A DNA stretch of 62,912 nucleotides from Microcaldota archaeon (GCA_027365175.1 DAHXNY010000004.1:1-62912); one strand, 5' to 3'; positions 1 to 10,454 are shown, counted from the stretch's first letter. Program-made: numbers and translations. Notes: generated from the letters alone by a model not told the origin.

Positions 1-378
1 CAGCCCAATCAAAAGATCATGGGATTTGTTTATCTTTTCATCTAATATTGACCTGGCTATTTTGTATTTTTCAGTTCTATCTATGTATTTTTGGTATTGT
101 TTTATACGTAGTCTAGCTGAAGCAGGGGCTTCTGGGAGGAACGTTCCTAGATGAGCCCCATTCCAGTTCAAAAGGCACACACTTACGTCCATCTTTGCTA
201 ACCAGCGCAAGGCATCTAAGCTGATATTTCCCGAATGATTATTTAGTATTAAAGTATCATAAGGAATCTGATGTGGCAAGAATTCGATTCGACTATTTTC
301 ATGTTTGTTCACTATCACAAGCCTTCTTTTTTCCACATTTATAACTAGACCCCATCCGCTGATCAAAATTGGATTCAT
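1..378 (-). CDS. cas1: Cas1 family integrase, N-terminal 126 residues (runs off left edge)
   Basis: Reading from an ATG at 378 towards position 1 gives 126 codons without a stop, still open at the window edge. The product starts MNPILISGWG and contains IPYDTLIL, a SGNISLDALRWLA segment and LLNWNG. This is the beta-rich N-terminal domain pattern of Cas1, followed by the first helices of the catalytic domain (RLRIKQYQKY). Cas1 is the metal-dependent integrase that inserts spacers into CRISPR arrays; related enzymes act as casposon transposases. The catalytic Glu, His and Asp lie in the missing C-terminal part, so activity cannot be judged. A TATA box lies upstream. A CRISPR array or other cas genes would have to be left of the window. 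Confidence 0.85.
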   Translation of the reverse strand, partial: MNPILISGWGLVINVEKRRLVIVNKHENSRIEFLPHQIPYDTLILNNHSGNISLDALRWLAKMDVSVCLLNWNGAHLGTFLPEAPASARLRIKQYQKYIDRTEKYKIARSILDEKINKSHDLLIGL

Positions 379-389
379 ACTATCACTTT

Positions 390-424
390 GTCGATATAAT
401 ATAGACGTCAAAATATATAAATGA
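390..424 (-). promoter_or_regulatory. Promoter of cas1 with imperfect palindrome
   Basis: On the minus strand an AT-rich TATA element (TTTATATATTTTG, about 411-423) lies roughly 26 bp before the likely transcription start near 390. An imperfect palindrome, GTCGATATAATATAGAC at 390-406, sits at that start and could bind a repressor. The leader to the ATG at 378 would be about 10 nt. Confidence 0.5.
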
Positions 425-481
425 CTGATTTTACGTCGACTTAGGCGCTTTCTCAGGTTTTGGCAAGGATCAGTCTATCAG

Positions 482-886
482 ATGAGTGTAGATGGCCTGT
501 TACCAAAAATATTAATGAGTTATAACGAGAAGAAGGGTACAGCAGAAAACGGCGTAATCCTATCTGCGGTAATAGCAGTGATCATGTTGTTTGCAGGCAG
601 CATATACTTGATTGTTTCTATAGTCATGTTCAGCCTGATGTTCGACTATCTGCTTGTAGGGTTTGATATAATCCATTTCAGGAGATTGAATAGCAAACCT
701 GATTTCAAGATGCCTCTCTATCCATATTTACCGGTACTGGGAATACTAATTCTGATAAGCTTCTTCGCAGTCCTACCAATCGAGGTTCTTGGCCTTGGAG
801 TAGGAATGTTCATATTTTTAGTGATATTGTATCAATTCCTAAGCAGATCGAAGAAGAAGATTGGCATGGATATACGGCTGTTTTGA
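482..886 (+). pseudogene. C-terminal remnant of an APC-family amino acid permease
   Basis: The 134 residues match only the last part of amino acid/polyamine permeases. They start at the DGLLPKIL motif that follows the middle helices, then show about four hydrophobic segments and the PLYPYLPVLG turn before the last helices. Intact APC transporters have about 12 helices and 430-500 residues, so two thirds are missing. In the same frame the coding sequence upstream meets a TGA at 422-424, and nothing before it resembles a permease. The cas1 promoter occupies that space instead. The ATG at 482 is therefore probably just an internal methionine. The gene looks cut off by a rearrangement near 425-480. 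Confidence 0.7.
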
Positions 887-986
887 CAAGGCTTCATTTA
901 CATACATTCCACATACTGAATCAATTGCCATATTATCTATTTATCATTGAATATTAATATTACATCCGATGCGATACCCTAAGCCT

Positions 987-1250
987 CTACATCCGCTTCC
1001 TTATAGCCAATATCTTAGGGCTGATCATTTTAGTTACTTCCTTATCTTTAACCAAGAAAAGGCTATTTTCAGTGTGAGCCACTATAATCAGAGCGTAATC
1101 TTTTTCCCAATCCAATCTTAACTTCTCACATATTCGTTTAGGCAAATATAAATGCGCTGAATTGCCTTTGTAATTGATTCTGCCTAATTCTACTACCGGA
1201 TTGGGTTTATCTTTGAAATGTCTTATACCATGAATATCTTTCATCCCCAT
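987..1250 (-). CDS. Small AbrB/SpoVT-like DNA-binding protein
   Basis: The 87-residue product has a central swapped-hairpin AbrB pattern (GRINYKGNSAHLYLPKRIC, then KLRLDWEKDYALIIV). This is the fold of MazE/VapB antitoxins and of AbrB transition-state regulators, which bind DNA as dimers. The ATG at 1250 is chosen because a GGTG motif lies exactly 5 nt upstream; a longer form from 1265 is possible. That motif overlaps the stop codon of the cas1 remnant, so translation may once have been coupled. No toxin gene is next to it. The assignment rests on pattern alone. Confidence 0.6.
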   Translation of the reverse strand: MGMKDIHGIRHFKDKPNPVVELGRINYKGNSAHLYLPKRICEKLRLDWEKDYALIIVAHTENSLFLVKDKEVTKMISPKILAIRKRM

Positions 1251-1254
1251 AAGA

Positions 1255-1555
1255 TCACCTATCATAGCTATGTTGCAGCCACATGGCTATCTTTAATTCC
1301 ATTTCGCCTTTGAACTGACCTAGTGTGAGCGCCCTTGGAGCAGGCAAATGATCTATGTTCTTGAGCTTCTCTTCGAGGAGTTGGATAACAGCTAAATCCG
1401 CAATACTTGCTCTGCTTAATTCCTGGATATCATGAACCAAGCTGAATCTTCCATCCTTAAGTAAGTGCAAATACCCAATGCTTCCGTCAAGACCAGCAGC
1501 GTTGACTAACCTTCTACCTCAGATTCTACTATCAAAGTACTGTCAGCGGATAAAT
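1255..1555 (-). pseudogene. cas1: C-terminal remnant of a second cas1 gene
   Basis: The frame ending at 1255 reads RLVNAAGLDGSIGYLHLLK, then DGRFSLVHDIQEL. This is the highly conserved Cas1 C-terminal core with the catalytic His of the LH motif and the Asp of LVHD. Upstream the match continues in another frame as LIVESEVEG, equivalent to the helix before the NA-GLD motif. That implies a frameshift near 1508. Further upstream the match stops at a TAG directly against the end of the HAD gene at 1566. About 100 of some 330 residues remain. It lies on the same strand as the cas1 gene at the left edge and upstream of it, so the two are separate copies, not halves of one interrupted gene. Confidence 0.75.
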
Positions 1556-1565
1556 ATCTAACCTG

Positions 1566-2240
1566 CTAATCATTGGATACACGCATTATTCTCTTCAGCG
1601 CGAGTACCTCTTCAGATGCAAATGGTGACGCCATTGCAATCTTTGCCGATTGCAGCATGGGGATATCATGTATGCTGTCCCCAATCACCATACACTTCCA
1701 AAGCTTCAATCCACGTCTGTCAAGAGCCTCTTCGGTAAGTGCAAGCTTGCTCTCTCCGCAGGTAATCTTCGCATCAAATCCCACCAGCTTTCCTGAGTTA
1801 TCAAATATCTCTGTGTTTGATGCGGTCTCGGTAAGCCCAAAGTTATATTTTGCGTAGTCTGCAATCGTAGAGCCTGCCATAGTTGATAGTAAAACTGGAA
1901 TGTCTCCTGTAACGTAGTAATCTACTATTTTTCCAACCTTTTCAACTATGTTGTTTCTAATATGCCTCCCTACGATATCGCTCATCTCATCTCTCGTGCC
2001 CATGCCATTCTCTATAAGTACCTCGTAGAACTTCCTCTGCCCCTCAGGTATTCCATCTGAATCTTTACGGGCATTTACTATAAAACTCACACAGCCCATC
2101 CCAAAAGCGTAATTCACCGTTTTGTATAGATTAAGCTCCCTGAAAGCTTTTACGAGATATGCCTTTCCAAGAGCCTCTGTCGCGTTTCCCTTCCAAAGGG
2201 TTCTGTCTCCGTCAACTACTACTGCATCAATCACGCTCAT
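1566..2240 (-). CDS. HAD-superfamily phosphatase, phosphoserine-phosphatase-like
   Basis: This 224-residue protein carries all HAD motifs. Motif I is DGDRT near residue 11, with the first Asp as nucleophile. A serine motif II lies in LLSTMAGS, a motif III lysine in GESK, and motif IV is GDSIHDIPML near residue 195. The helical cap between motifs I and II is of the phosphoserine phosphatase type. Cytosolic dephosphorylation of a small molecule is expected, but the substrate is unknown. The ATG at 2240 is preferred over an upstream extension because the protein begins MSVIDAVVVDGD, as family members do. A TATA-like TTCATATAAAAC sits about 25 bp upstream, giving a nearly leaderless mRNA. Confidence 0.75.
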   Translation of the reverse strand: MSVIDAVVVDGDRTLWKGNATEALGKAYLVKAFRELNLYKTVNYAFGMGCVSFIVNARKDSDGIPEGQRKFYEVLIENGMGTRDEMSDIVGRHIRNNIVEKVGKIVDYYVTGDIPVLLSTMAGSTIADYAKYNFGLTETASNTEIFDNSGKLVGFDAKITCGESKLALTEEALDRRGLKLWKCMVIGDSIHDIPMLQSAKIAMASPFASEEVLALKRIMRVSND

Positions 2241-2567
2241 AAAATCAGGTAAATGTTTTATATGAATATAAATCTGAAGACTGGCATACGACAAACATGT
2301 GACCGGCAAGGAATTGCGCCGGTTGCGCAGGGAAGACAAGCCGGCTTGACACGTTGGCCACAGATTGCCTTCCAATATTATAATGGATTTTTAGGTATAT
2401 ACGCCTTTTCATAAGGAACGTTAAGTGCCAACATGCCATTTTATATGTTGCGCTAAGGCCTTGCGTCTAACGTCAATTCTGCACTAAAAGCCTGCACTTT
2501 AAGTCAGTTTAAGTGCAAGTCCTACCTTTAGGATAGTCTTAAATATCAAGTTGAACCACAAAATGTC
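2241..2567. other. Intergenic region with two promoters and GC-rich inverted repeats
   Basis: This 327-bp gap holds the divergent promoters of the HAD gene (TATA about 2255-2270, minus) and of the Cys/His-rich gene (cttaaatatc at 2537-2546, plus). Between them, CCGGC at 2303-2307 pairs with GCCGG at 2318-2322, and a further GCCGGC lies at 2340-2345, inside a segment clearly richer in G+C than its surroundings. An imperfect hairpin GCACTT...AAGTGC spans 2494-2516. No convincing protein is encoded. A small structured RNA is possible but not shown. Confidence 0.4.
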
Positions 2568-2873
2568 ATGGCGGAAGAGTCAGTCACAAAAAAACAGGAA
2601 GCGTCAGAATCTACGGGCATAAAGCGCCTCTTCAAGGCTGCAAGGCGCATAACTGCTACGGGAGCAGAAAAGACTGCCATGCTTGCTCCGACAATGCAGA
2701 ATAATCTGGTGATACTCAGTACCTGTGGGTGCGGAAGCTGTCCCAGGTGTGTCGTAAACGCGGCCGTGGTTACTGCAAATACCGTAATGGCTTTAGTTGG
2801 ATTGAGGAGAAAGGAAAAAAAGCCAGAACATAGCGGACATGATCACTCGGCACATGGCCACAAGCATGAGTGA
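2568..2873 (+). CDS. Small Cys-rich protein with His-rich tail
   Basis: I do not recognise this 101-residue protein as a named family. It has a charged N-terminus, a short hydrophobic stretch (NLVILS), a cysteine cluster CGCGSCPRC around residues 53-61, a second hydrophobic stretch (AAVVTANTVMALVG) and a C-terminal tail with HSGHDHSAHGHKH. Clustered Cys and His suggest metal binding (zinc, copper or nickel), possibly storage or delivery. It is divergent from the HAD gene and opposite to superoxide dismutase, a metalloenzyme, but no functional link is proven. A TATA-like element about 26 bp upstream suggests a leaderless transcript. Confidence 0.6.
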   Translation: MAEESVTKKQEASESTGIKRLFKAARRITATGAEKTAMLAPTMQNNLVILSTCGCGSCPRCVVNAAVVTANTVMALVGLRRKEKKPEHSGHDHSAHGHKHE

Positions 2874-2999
2874 GGCTCGCATAAACCTCAGACTATCCTG
2901 CAGTATTTGACTAAGCGCAATATCCTCTCCTTCTTACTAACGGCAGAGACACTAAAACTAAGAGGACCATTACGGGATTATCTGTGGGATGATGCCGGA

Positions 3000-3656
3000 C
3001 TATGACATTGCCTTTGACTTGTTTCCGTTTAGCACATCGTTAAGGCGCTTGTTCGCTTCCTGCCAGTTTATATTGTCAAGGAAGACCTTTACATAAGAGC
3101 CTTTGTCTGTTCCATAGTCCATCGCGTATGCGTGCTCCCAGCAGTCAAGTGCAATTACCACATCCTGCGCTATTGCAGGGACGTTAATGCTGTGCTCGTT
3201 TATGACCCAGTTGTGCAGCTGGTTACTGTTCCTGTCAACTGTCACGAGGACCCATCCTGGAGTAGAGGCAGCATCAGCCTTTGTCTCTGCCTTCCACTTG
3301 TCTATGCTTCCGAAAGAGCTATTGAGCATCGACTTGAACTGGTCATCAGGCTCGTTAACAGGCTCCAGATTCTCAAAATAAGCCTTGTGCAGGTAGCTTC
3401 CGTTGTATGCGACTATCTCCCTGCGCTTCAGCTCGCTGTAGCTGCCATAGCTGAAGTTCGCATTCTTGCTCAGTATTTCAGGATCGGTATCCATCTGCTT
3501 CCTAAAATCGTCAAGCTTCTGCTCTATTTCATTGAGCTTCTTTACATATCCCTCATAAAGACCTATGTGCGCCTTTATCAGCTTGGGTGTAAGCCCCTTT
3601 ATCGCTCCTTCCTGCAAAAGCGCTGAAAAATCCTTTATCTTATGTTCTACTAACAT
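3000..3656 (-). CDS. sod: Iron/manganese superoxide dismutase
   Basis: The 218-residue protein is a complete Fe/Mn superoxide dismutase, converting superoxide to peroxide and oxygen in the cytosol. The N-terminal helical hairpin holds the first metal ligand (HIGLYEGYV) and the second (NGSYLHKAYF). The C-terminal domain carries LDCWEHAYAMDYG with the Asp and His ligands, then YVKVFLDNINW. The ATG at 3656 is used; upstream TTG and GTG codons would add a few non-conserved residues. The transcript appears monocistronic. It fits an organism exposed to oxygen and iron, as in acid mine drainage. Confidence 0.93.
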   Translation of the reverse strand: MLVEHKIKDFSALLQEGAIKGLTPKLIKAHIGLYEGYVKKLNEIEQKLDDFRKQMDTDPEILSKNANFSYGSYSELKRREIVAYNGSYLHKAYFENLEPVNEPDDQFKSMLNSSFGSIDKWKAETKADAASTPGWVLVTVDRNSNQLHNWVINEHSINVPAIAQDVVIALDCWEHAYAMDYGTDKGSYVKVFLDNINWQEANKRLNDVLNGNKSKAMS

Positions 3657-3684
3657 TCCACTCACACTATACAATTACAACCAA

Positions 3685-3698
3685 GTTATATAAATTTT
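3685..3698 (-). promoter_or_regulatory. TATA box of the superoxide dismutase gene
   Basis: On the minus strand AAATTTATATAAC lies about 30-40 bp before the ATG at 3656. This is the expected distance for an archaeal TATA box with a short leader. Confidence 0.55.
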
Positions 3699-3754
3699 AC
3701 AAATATTTTCAGGAACCTTTGGTAAATGATGCATATGAAAACCTGAAAGATCCT

Positions 3755-4294
3755 TCAATGCCTTAGCAGAATGGAGAACATCTCATCAAGCTTTCCATCA
3801 TTCTTCACACCAAGTACCGCATGCTCATCCATGGAAGGGCTGGAATCTCCATCTATCTCAAACCTGTATCCCTTCAGCCTTGCGAATCTGTCGCTGTATA
3901 CTGAGAGCACCAATGGCATATATCCTTGGTATACGAAGACAGTATCCTCAATTCCATAAGCATCCTTGGGCACATCCCTGCCGATCTGCAAAAGCTCTCC
4001 TCTTATGCTGAATGTGCAGTGCCCTTTGAATTCATCGATTCCAAAGCCATTAATGTAGAAGCTGTCTCCTTTCAGGCTGTTCCTGAACCGCAGCGCCCTT
4101 CTTGAGCTTCCATGCGCCATTGCCAGTATCTCCTGATACCCTGCTGGCCTAAGGCCATGCTCCATAAGGAGCCTAAACGACTCTGTGCAGTTGGCATGGG
4201 CATGCACTCGCGATACTCCTGATTTTGATATCTCCTTGAACTCCAGGCCTTTGCCGTCTGCATGCGCTGTTCTTACGCCTTGCATCTCAATCAT
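3755..4294 (-). CDS. Hypothetical protein, 179 residues
   Basis: I do not recognise the family. The protein is soluble with mixed alpha/beta composition and no signal peptide or membrane segment. It has a His-rich stretch (SRVHAHANCTE) near residue 30, a helix with SSRRALRFRNS, and a basic-aromatic C-terminal half (DRFARLKGYRFEIDGD). Codon use matches the neighbours, and the frame is open for its whole length with a clear ATG at 4294; a second ATG at 4285 is possible. It stands alone, with separate promoters on both sides. Confidence 0.6.
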   Translation of the reverse strand: MIEMQGVRTAHADGKGLEFKEISKSGVSRVHAHANCTESFRLLMEHGLRPAGYQEILAMAHGSSRRALRFRNSLKGDSFYINGFGIDEFKGHCTFSIRGELLQIGRDVPKDAYGIEDTVFVYQGYMPLVLSVYSDRFARLKGYRFEIDGDSSPSMDEHAVLGVKNDGKLDEMFSILLRH

Positions 4295-4520
4295 ATCCTC
4301 CTACTGTCGCATGTAATCATGCGGTCGTGTCTTTCATGCAGTTAACAACAAATAAGTGCTCCGAGTCAAACTGCAGTGCTAACCACTGTCCATTTATCGG
4401 TACAGAGTCTGATTTATAAAATTAGCGTCCTGCTTTCAGATACCTTTTATAAGATTCCCTGCTTTGTTATAGTGGGGGAATCACAAATACAGAAATCAGG
4501 CATTGCTTCGGGGGATTGCA

Positions 4521-5681
4521 ATGATGGAGACGTATATGGTCTATCCGAATGGATTGCGGAAGCTGGATCAGGCAGGAATAACCACAAGGATAGAAGCGCT
4601 CAGGGAAGAGGAGCTTCAAAAGTATCGCATGCCTGCCGTCTCTCTAGATGATATACGACGTGCCGTTGGCAGGATGGAAGGAGAGGGTCATCTGAGAAAC
4701 CTGGAGAAACACGAAAGGAACGAGTACAAGCAATTTCTTAACAGGGCTGCAAGAGAGGAAGACTTCTACTGGACAACAAATAGAAAGGGAGGAAAGCTAA
4801 AGGAACGCGCAGTAGCAGAAGACTTCTACCTGATAAGCGGTCTAAGGAATCTTGCAGTTCTTCAGGATAGCGAACTATTCAACTATAAAAAATTCAATTT
4901 CGAGAGCCTTTTTGAGTTTACAGGCACAGTGGGCTCTGCGCTCGAGATGGTCTCAAAGACCAACGGATGGCAGTACGGTCTGCCTTGGAGTACCATAAGG
5001 GAGAACAAGAGAAAAATATCGAGCATAGTGACAAGCGATGGCGCTGGAGAGATGAGGATATTCCAGCAGGATATAACTCCATATGAAACGACAGATCCGT
5101 TCGGAAAAAGAGTATTCTACAGAAGGCTAGGCATAGCTGACAAAAAAGCTGTAGAAGCTTCACCATCTACCGAGAGCTATCTCCTTATCTCGATACTTAA
5201 GTATGTGGAGCAGCTCGGCCTCAAGCCAGATATACTGGATAGGGGCGCAGTGACTACGAATCAGTACATAACAAACATCGGCCCGATGGAAATGGCAAAA
5301 CGCTACAAGATAGTCAATAAGGATGCCGAATCTATAAGGACGCTGTTTAGGACATGGGAGGTGCCGCTGCCGACAGTATCTGGAGGAAAGGTAAGTGACA
5401 GCAAATTCGCACACTTCATACCATCAACATCGGGCGGGGGCTATAACCTATGCATAGGTGAAAACAACGAGCTTGTCATAGGCAGGAAGATAAGAAATGA
5501 GATGGACGTAGAGAATTCTGTGGTCTTCCTTCCTGATGATACTGACAATCTAATCAAGAGCCTGCTCTATCAGGCTGCCAGAGGGCTGGGAAGGACTACG
5601 GAGAGGCAGCTGCTTGACATAATAGAGTACAGATACTCATCAGAGATAAAAGACAGGTATAAGCTTGCCGCACGGAAGTAA
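4521..5681 (+). CDS. Hypothetical protein, 386 residues
   Basis: I cannot assign this protein. It is soluble, rich in charged residues in the N-terminal 90 positions (predicted helical) and mixed alpha/beta later. Short conspicuous segments are YGLPWSTIRENKRK (about 155-168), DPFGKRVFYRRLG and PSTSGGGYNLCIGENNELVIGRK near the C-terminus. No catalytic motif is obvious to me. The ATG at 4521 is chosen because a GGGGG run lies 6 nt upstream. A TTTTATAAG element near 4445 could be the promoter. It precedes the oxidoreductase operon by about 70 bp, so co-transcription is possible. Confidence 0.65.
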   Translation: MMETYMVYPNGLRKLDQAGITTRIEALREEELQKYRMPAVSLDDIRRAVGRMEGEGHLRNLEKHERNEYKQFLNRAAREEDFYWTTNRKGGKLKERAVAEDFYLISGLRNLAVLQDSELFNYKKFNFESLFEFTGTVGSALEMVSKTNGWQYGLPWSTIRENKRKISSIVTSDGAGEMRIFQQDITPYETTDPFGKRVFYRRLGIADKKAVEASPSTESYLLISILKYVEQLGLKPDILDRGAVTTNQYITNIGPMEMAKRYKIVNKDAESIRTLFRTWEVPLPTVSGGKVSDSKFAHFIPSTSGGGYNLCIGENNELVIGRKIRNEMDVENSVVFLPDDTDNLIKSLLYQAARGLGRTTERQLLDIIEYRYSSEIKDRYKLAARK

Positions 5682-5751
5682 GGGCGATTAGCGATAATTA
5701 TTTTAACTTGCGCAGGGAATAAACTCCAGATATAATTTGGTTGGTGTGTCA

Positions 5752-8518
<2,767 letters not shown>

Positions 8519-8522
8519 TTAG

Positions 8523-8660
8523 TCATGAGTCTCCTGAGCCGCAGTTGCAATAACCAAGCTCATCAACCCTGCCTTTGCAGATTGGGCACTTTATCTCAAG
8601 AAACTCCACTTCATGGAACTCCTTCCCATACATCCTTACGTGCTCATCCTCTTTCATCAT
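8523..8660 (-). CDS. 45-residue zinc-ribbon protein
   Basis: On the minus strand an ATG at 8660 opens a 45-residue frame ending at 8523. The first half is acidic with aromatic residues (RMYGKEFHEVEF). The second half has CPIC followed by CNC (IKCPICKG, then GYCNCGSG), a single zinc-binding knuckle pair. Its stop lies 4 bp from the end of korB, in convergent orientation. The coding look comes from the Cys spacing and the absence of any better use of the segment. Function is unknown; small zinc ribbons often bind RNA, DNA or protein partners. Confidence 0.55.
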   Translation of the reverse strand: MMKEDEHVRMYGKEFHEVEFLEIKCPICKGRVDELGYCNCGSGDS

Positions 8661-8718
8661 TATCAATCAAAATAATAGATTTTACATATTTATTACTTTC
8701 TATTCATATAATCCATGC

Positions 8719-8793
8719 GGGTCCGTAACTCAGTTTGGCTAGAGTGGAAGGCTTTTAACCTTTAAGTCGTGGGTTCAAATCCCACCGGGCCCG
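8719..8793 (+). tRNA. tRNA-Lys (anticodon TTT)
   Basis: GGGTCCG (8719-8725) pairs with CGGGCCC (8786-8792). The D-stem ACTC/GAGT, the anticodon stem GAAGG/CCTTT with loop CTTTTAA and the T-stem GTGGG/CCCAC with loop TTCAAAT all form. The anticodon is TTT. No intron is present and CCA is not encoded. An AT-rich box (catatttattac) lies about 26 bp upstream. Confidence 0.95.
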
Positions 8794-8902
8794 TGATCAC
8801 ATGCAAGGCTCTTTCATAACTCAAATGCAGGAAGCTTGCAGATTAAATTTATTAATCAGGATAATCTACCTCTTTTGAGATATTAAATGCATAGATGTTA
8901 TT

Positions 8903-9502
8903 ATGGAAACTGTAAACGTTCTCAGGAAAAAATCCACAAAGTTAATGTTCTCTGACAGAGAGGTTCTAGTTGACGATATACAAAGGGCCATGCCTGCAGG
9001 GCACAGGCAGGCATATGTAAGAGAGATAGCCTCGTTATTCTTCAACGATGCTGATTTCAGGAAGGAGCTTAGCAATGCAGGAAGCATATGGTCTGCAGAC
9101 AAAGGAACTAAGAACATGGGGACATTCAGAATAACCGAAGACGGCTTATTCCTCCCGGTGAACAGGGAGGATGCAAAAGCGCTCTCCGAGGGTCACTACT
9201 CTGTCCACTATCCTGGGATCGGGCAGGTGATAGTCAGATGCTACAATTGCTCTGACAGGATCGGACTGTACATAGATGCAGAATACAAGCCGTCCAAAGC
9301 AGCTAAAGTTGCATATGTAAAGGACGAAAATGCCAAGACCGATCAGCAAAGTACAAAAACACTTGCGATACCTGTGGAAGAGATAAATACGGTAAAGGAA
9401 TCTCTGAAGGCGGCAGAGGAGTCAATCAAAAGGATGCCACATACCGGAGAACTAATCATATTCATAAGCAACGTAAGGGAACTTTTACGAGACAGAACCT
9501 AA
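8903..9502 (+). CDS. Hypothetical protein, 199 residues
   Basis: I do not recognise this soluble protein. The N-terminal 60 residues look helical (EVLVDDIQRAMPAGHRQAYVRE), which could be a DNA-binding or dimerisation region. A central beta-rich part follows (GTFRITEDGLFLPV, then GIGQVIVRCYNCSDRIGLYID) with a lone CYNC pair. A lysine-rich linker leads to a C-terminal helical segment (VKESLKAAEESIKRMP). The start ATG at 8903 follows a promoter near the tRNA-Lys gene and no strong Shine-Dalgarno motif. It stands alone between tRNA-Lys and the membrane regulator. Confidence 0.6.
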   Translation: METVNVLRKKSTKLMFSDREVLVDDIQRAMPAGHRQAYVREIASLFFNDADFRKELSNAGSIWSADKGTKNMGTFRITEDGLFLPVNREDAKALSEGHYSVHYPGIGQVIVRCYNCSDRIGLYIDAEYKPSKAAKVAYVKDENAKTDQQSTKTLAIPVEEINTVKESLKAAEESIKRMPHTGELIIFISNVRELLRDRT

Positions 9503-9563
9503 CAAAAACCTAACTTTTCAGAAAAGGGTTTAAATTCCAATTGCTTATCCTAATTGTGATTAT

Positions 9564-10454
9564 TTGGGAAAGACTCTTGAGACAAAGAAGAAGATACTCG
9601 AACTTCTTGAAAACAGGAAGATGACAATTACGGAGCTTAGCAAGGAACTGGGGCTCTCAAAAGCGACAGTGAGCCAGCACATAGATGAGCTGACGAGGGT
9701 GCATGCGGTAGAGAAGGTGGATTCGGAATACTTCAAGAAACTAAAATACTACAAGACGACTCCCAATTACTCGGCAATGTTCGCAAAGGCCATAGGTGTA
9801 GTCATTGTACTAGGAATAGTGGCATACGCTCTATACTCATATGCAGGTACTACTCAATATCCCAATGCGCATAACGCAAACGGCAAAACAAAGCTCAAGA
9901 CAGTGCCTGCAACCACTGCATCATATGTGAATTCCTCGGCAAATGCGACAGTAACCCCTGGACAGATATCTTCCGCGTACTCGTGCATATTCCTTAACTA
10001 TCATATGGACGGAAGCATAGTCAATACAAGCGGATTCTCAGCATATGTGCTCAATTATACCGTGGGCAACGAAACACGCAACGTTACTGATTATGTCATA
10101 AGCAGAGGATCTTCAGGCAGCTTCAGGCTTGCCGAGAACATAACGCAGACGCTTTCAGAACCGCAGGGCTTCAACAGCACCAGGACACATTACTATCTAT
10201 TAAGGTACAACAGCAGCATAGCGTCATTGCATCCGACAGGTATAAACATAACTTTCAGCCCGGAGGCATTCCAGGCGGTAAACGGCAGCATAAACACCTC
10301 TGCATACGTCAGAATCGCTGCGAATGCGACTTACGGCACATACTGGATAAACTTCGACGGCCCCTGCGGAGGCGGAATAGGTCCTGAGCTGCTGACTGTA
10401 GGAAGCAGGCCGTACAACGGCACACTGCGCGAGCCTGTCAACATATTCGGCTGA
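9564..10454 (+). CDS. Membrane-anchored winged-helix regulator with extracytoplasmic domain
   Basis: Residues 1-70 form a winged helix-turn-helix of the ArsR/MarR type (ILELLENRKMTITELSKELG, then LSKATVSQHIDEL). One membrane segment follows (about 76-95, GVVIVLGIVAYALYSYAG), then some 200 residues rich in Ser, Thr and Asn with many N-glycosylation sequons. This is a one-component sensor layout: the DNA-binding part is in the cytosol and the sensing part faces outward. Start is a TTG at 9564, with TGTG 5 nt upstream. The outer domain resembles no family I know. Ligand and target genes are unknown; autoregulation would be usual. Confidence 0.7.
   Translation: MGKTLETKKKILELLENRKMTITELSKELGLSKATVSQHIDELTRVHAVEKVDSEYFKKLKYYKTTPNYSAMFAKAIGVVIVLGIVAYALYSYAGTTQYPNAHNANGKTKLKTVPATTASYVNSSANATVTPGQISSAYSCIFLNYHMDGSIVNTSGFSAYVLNYTVGNETRNVTDYVISRGSSGSFRLAENITQTLSEPQGFNSTRTHYYLLRYNSSIASLHPTGINITFSPEAFQAVNGSINTSAYVRIAANATYGTYWINFDGPCGGGIGPELLTVGSRPYNGTLREPVNIFG

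Noticed and set aside
1-1555. One cas1 gene interrupted by an insertion
   Set aside because: On the minus strand the N-terminal piece lies downstream of the C-terminal piece, the wrong order for a split gene.
2245-2439. Minus-strand frame of 64 codons
   Set aside because: It lies in the promoter gap before the HAD gene; no conserved motif and no ribosome binding site was seen.
8525-8728. Plus-strand frame of 67 codons after korB
   Set aside because: It runs antisense to the zinc-ribbon frame and into tRNA-Lys, and its composition is not protein-like.
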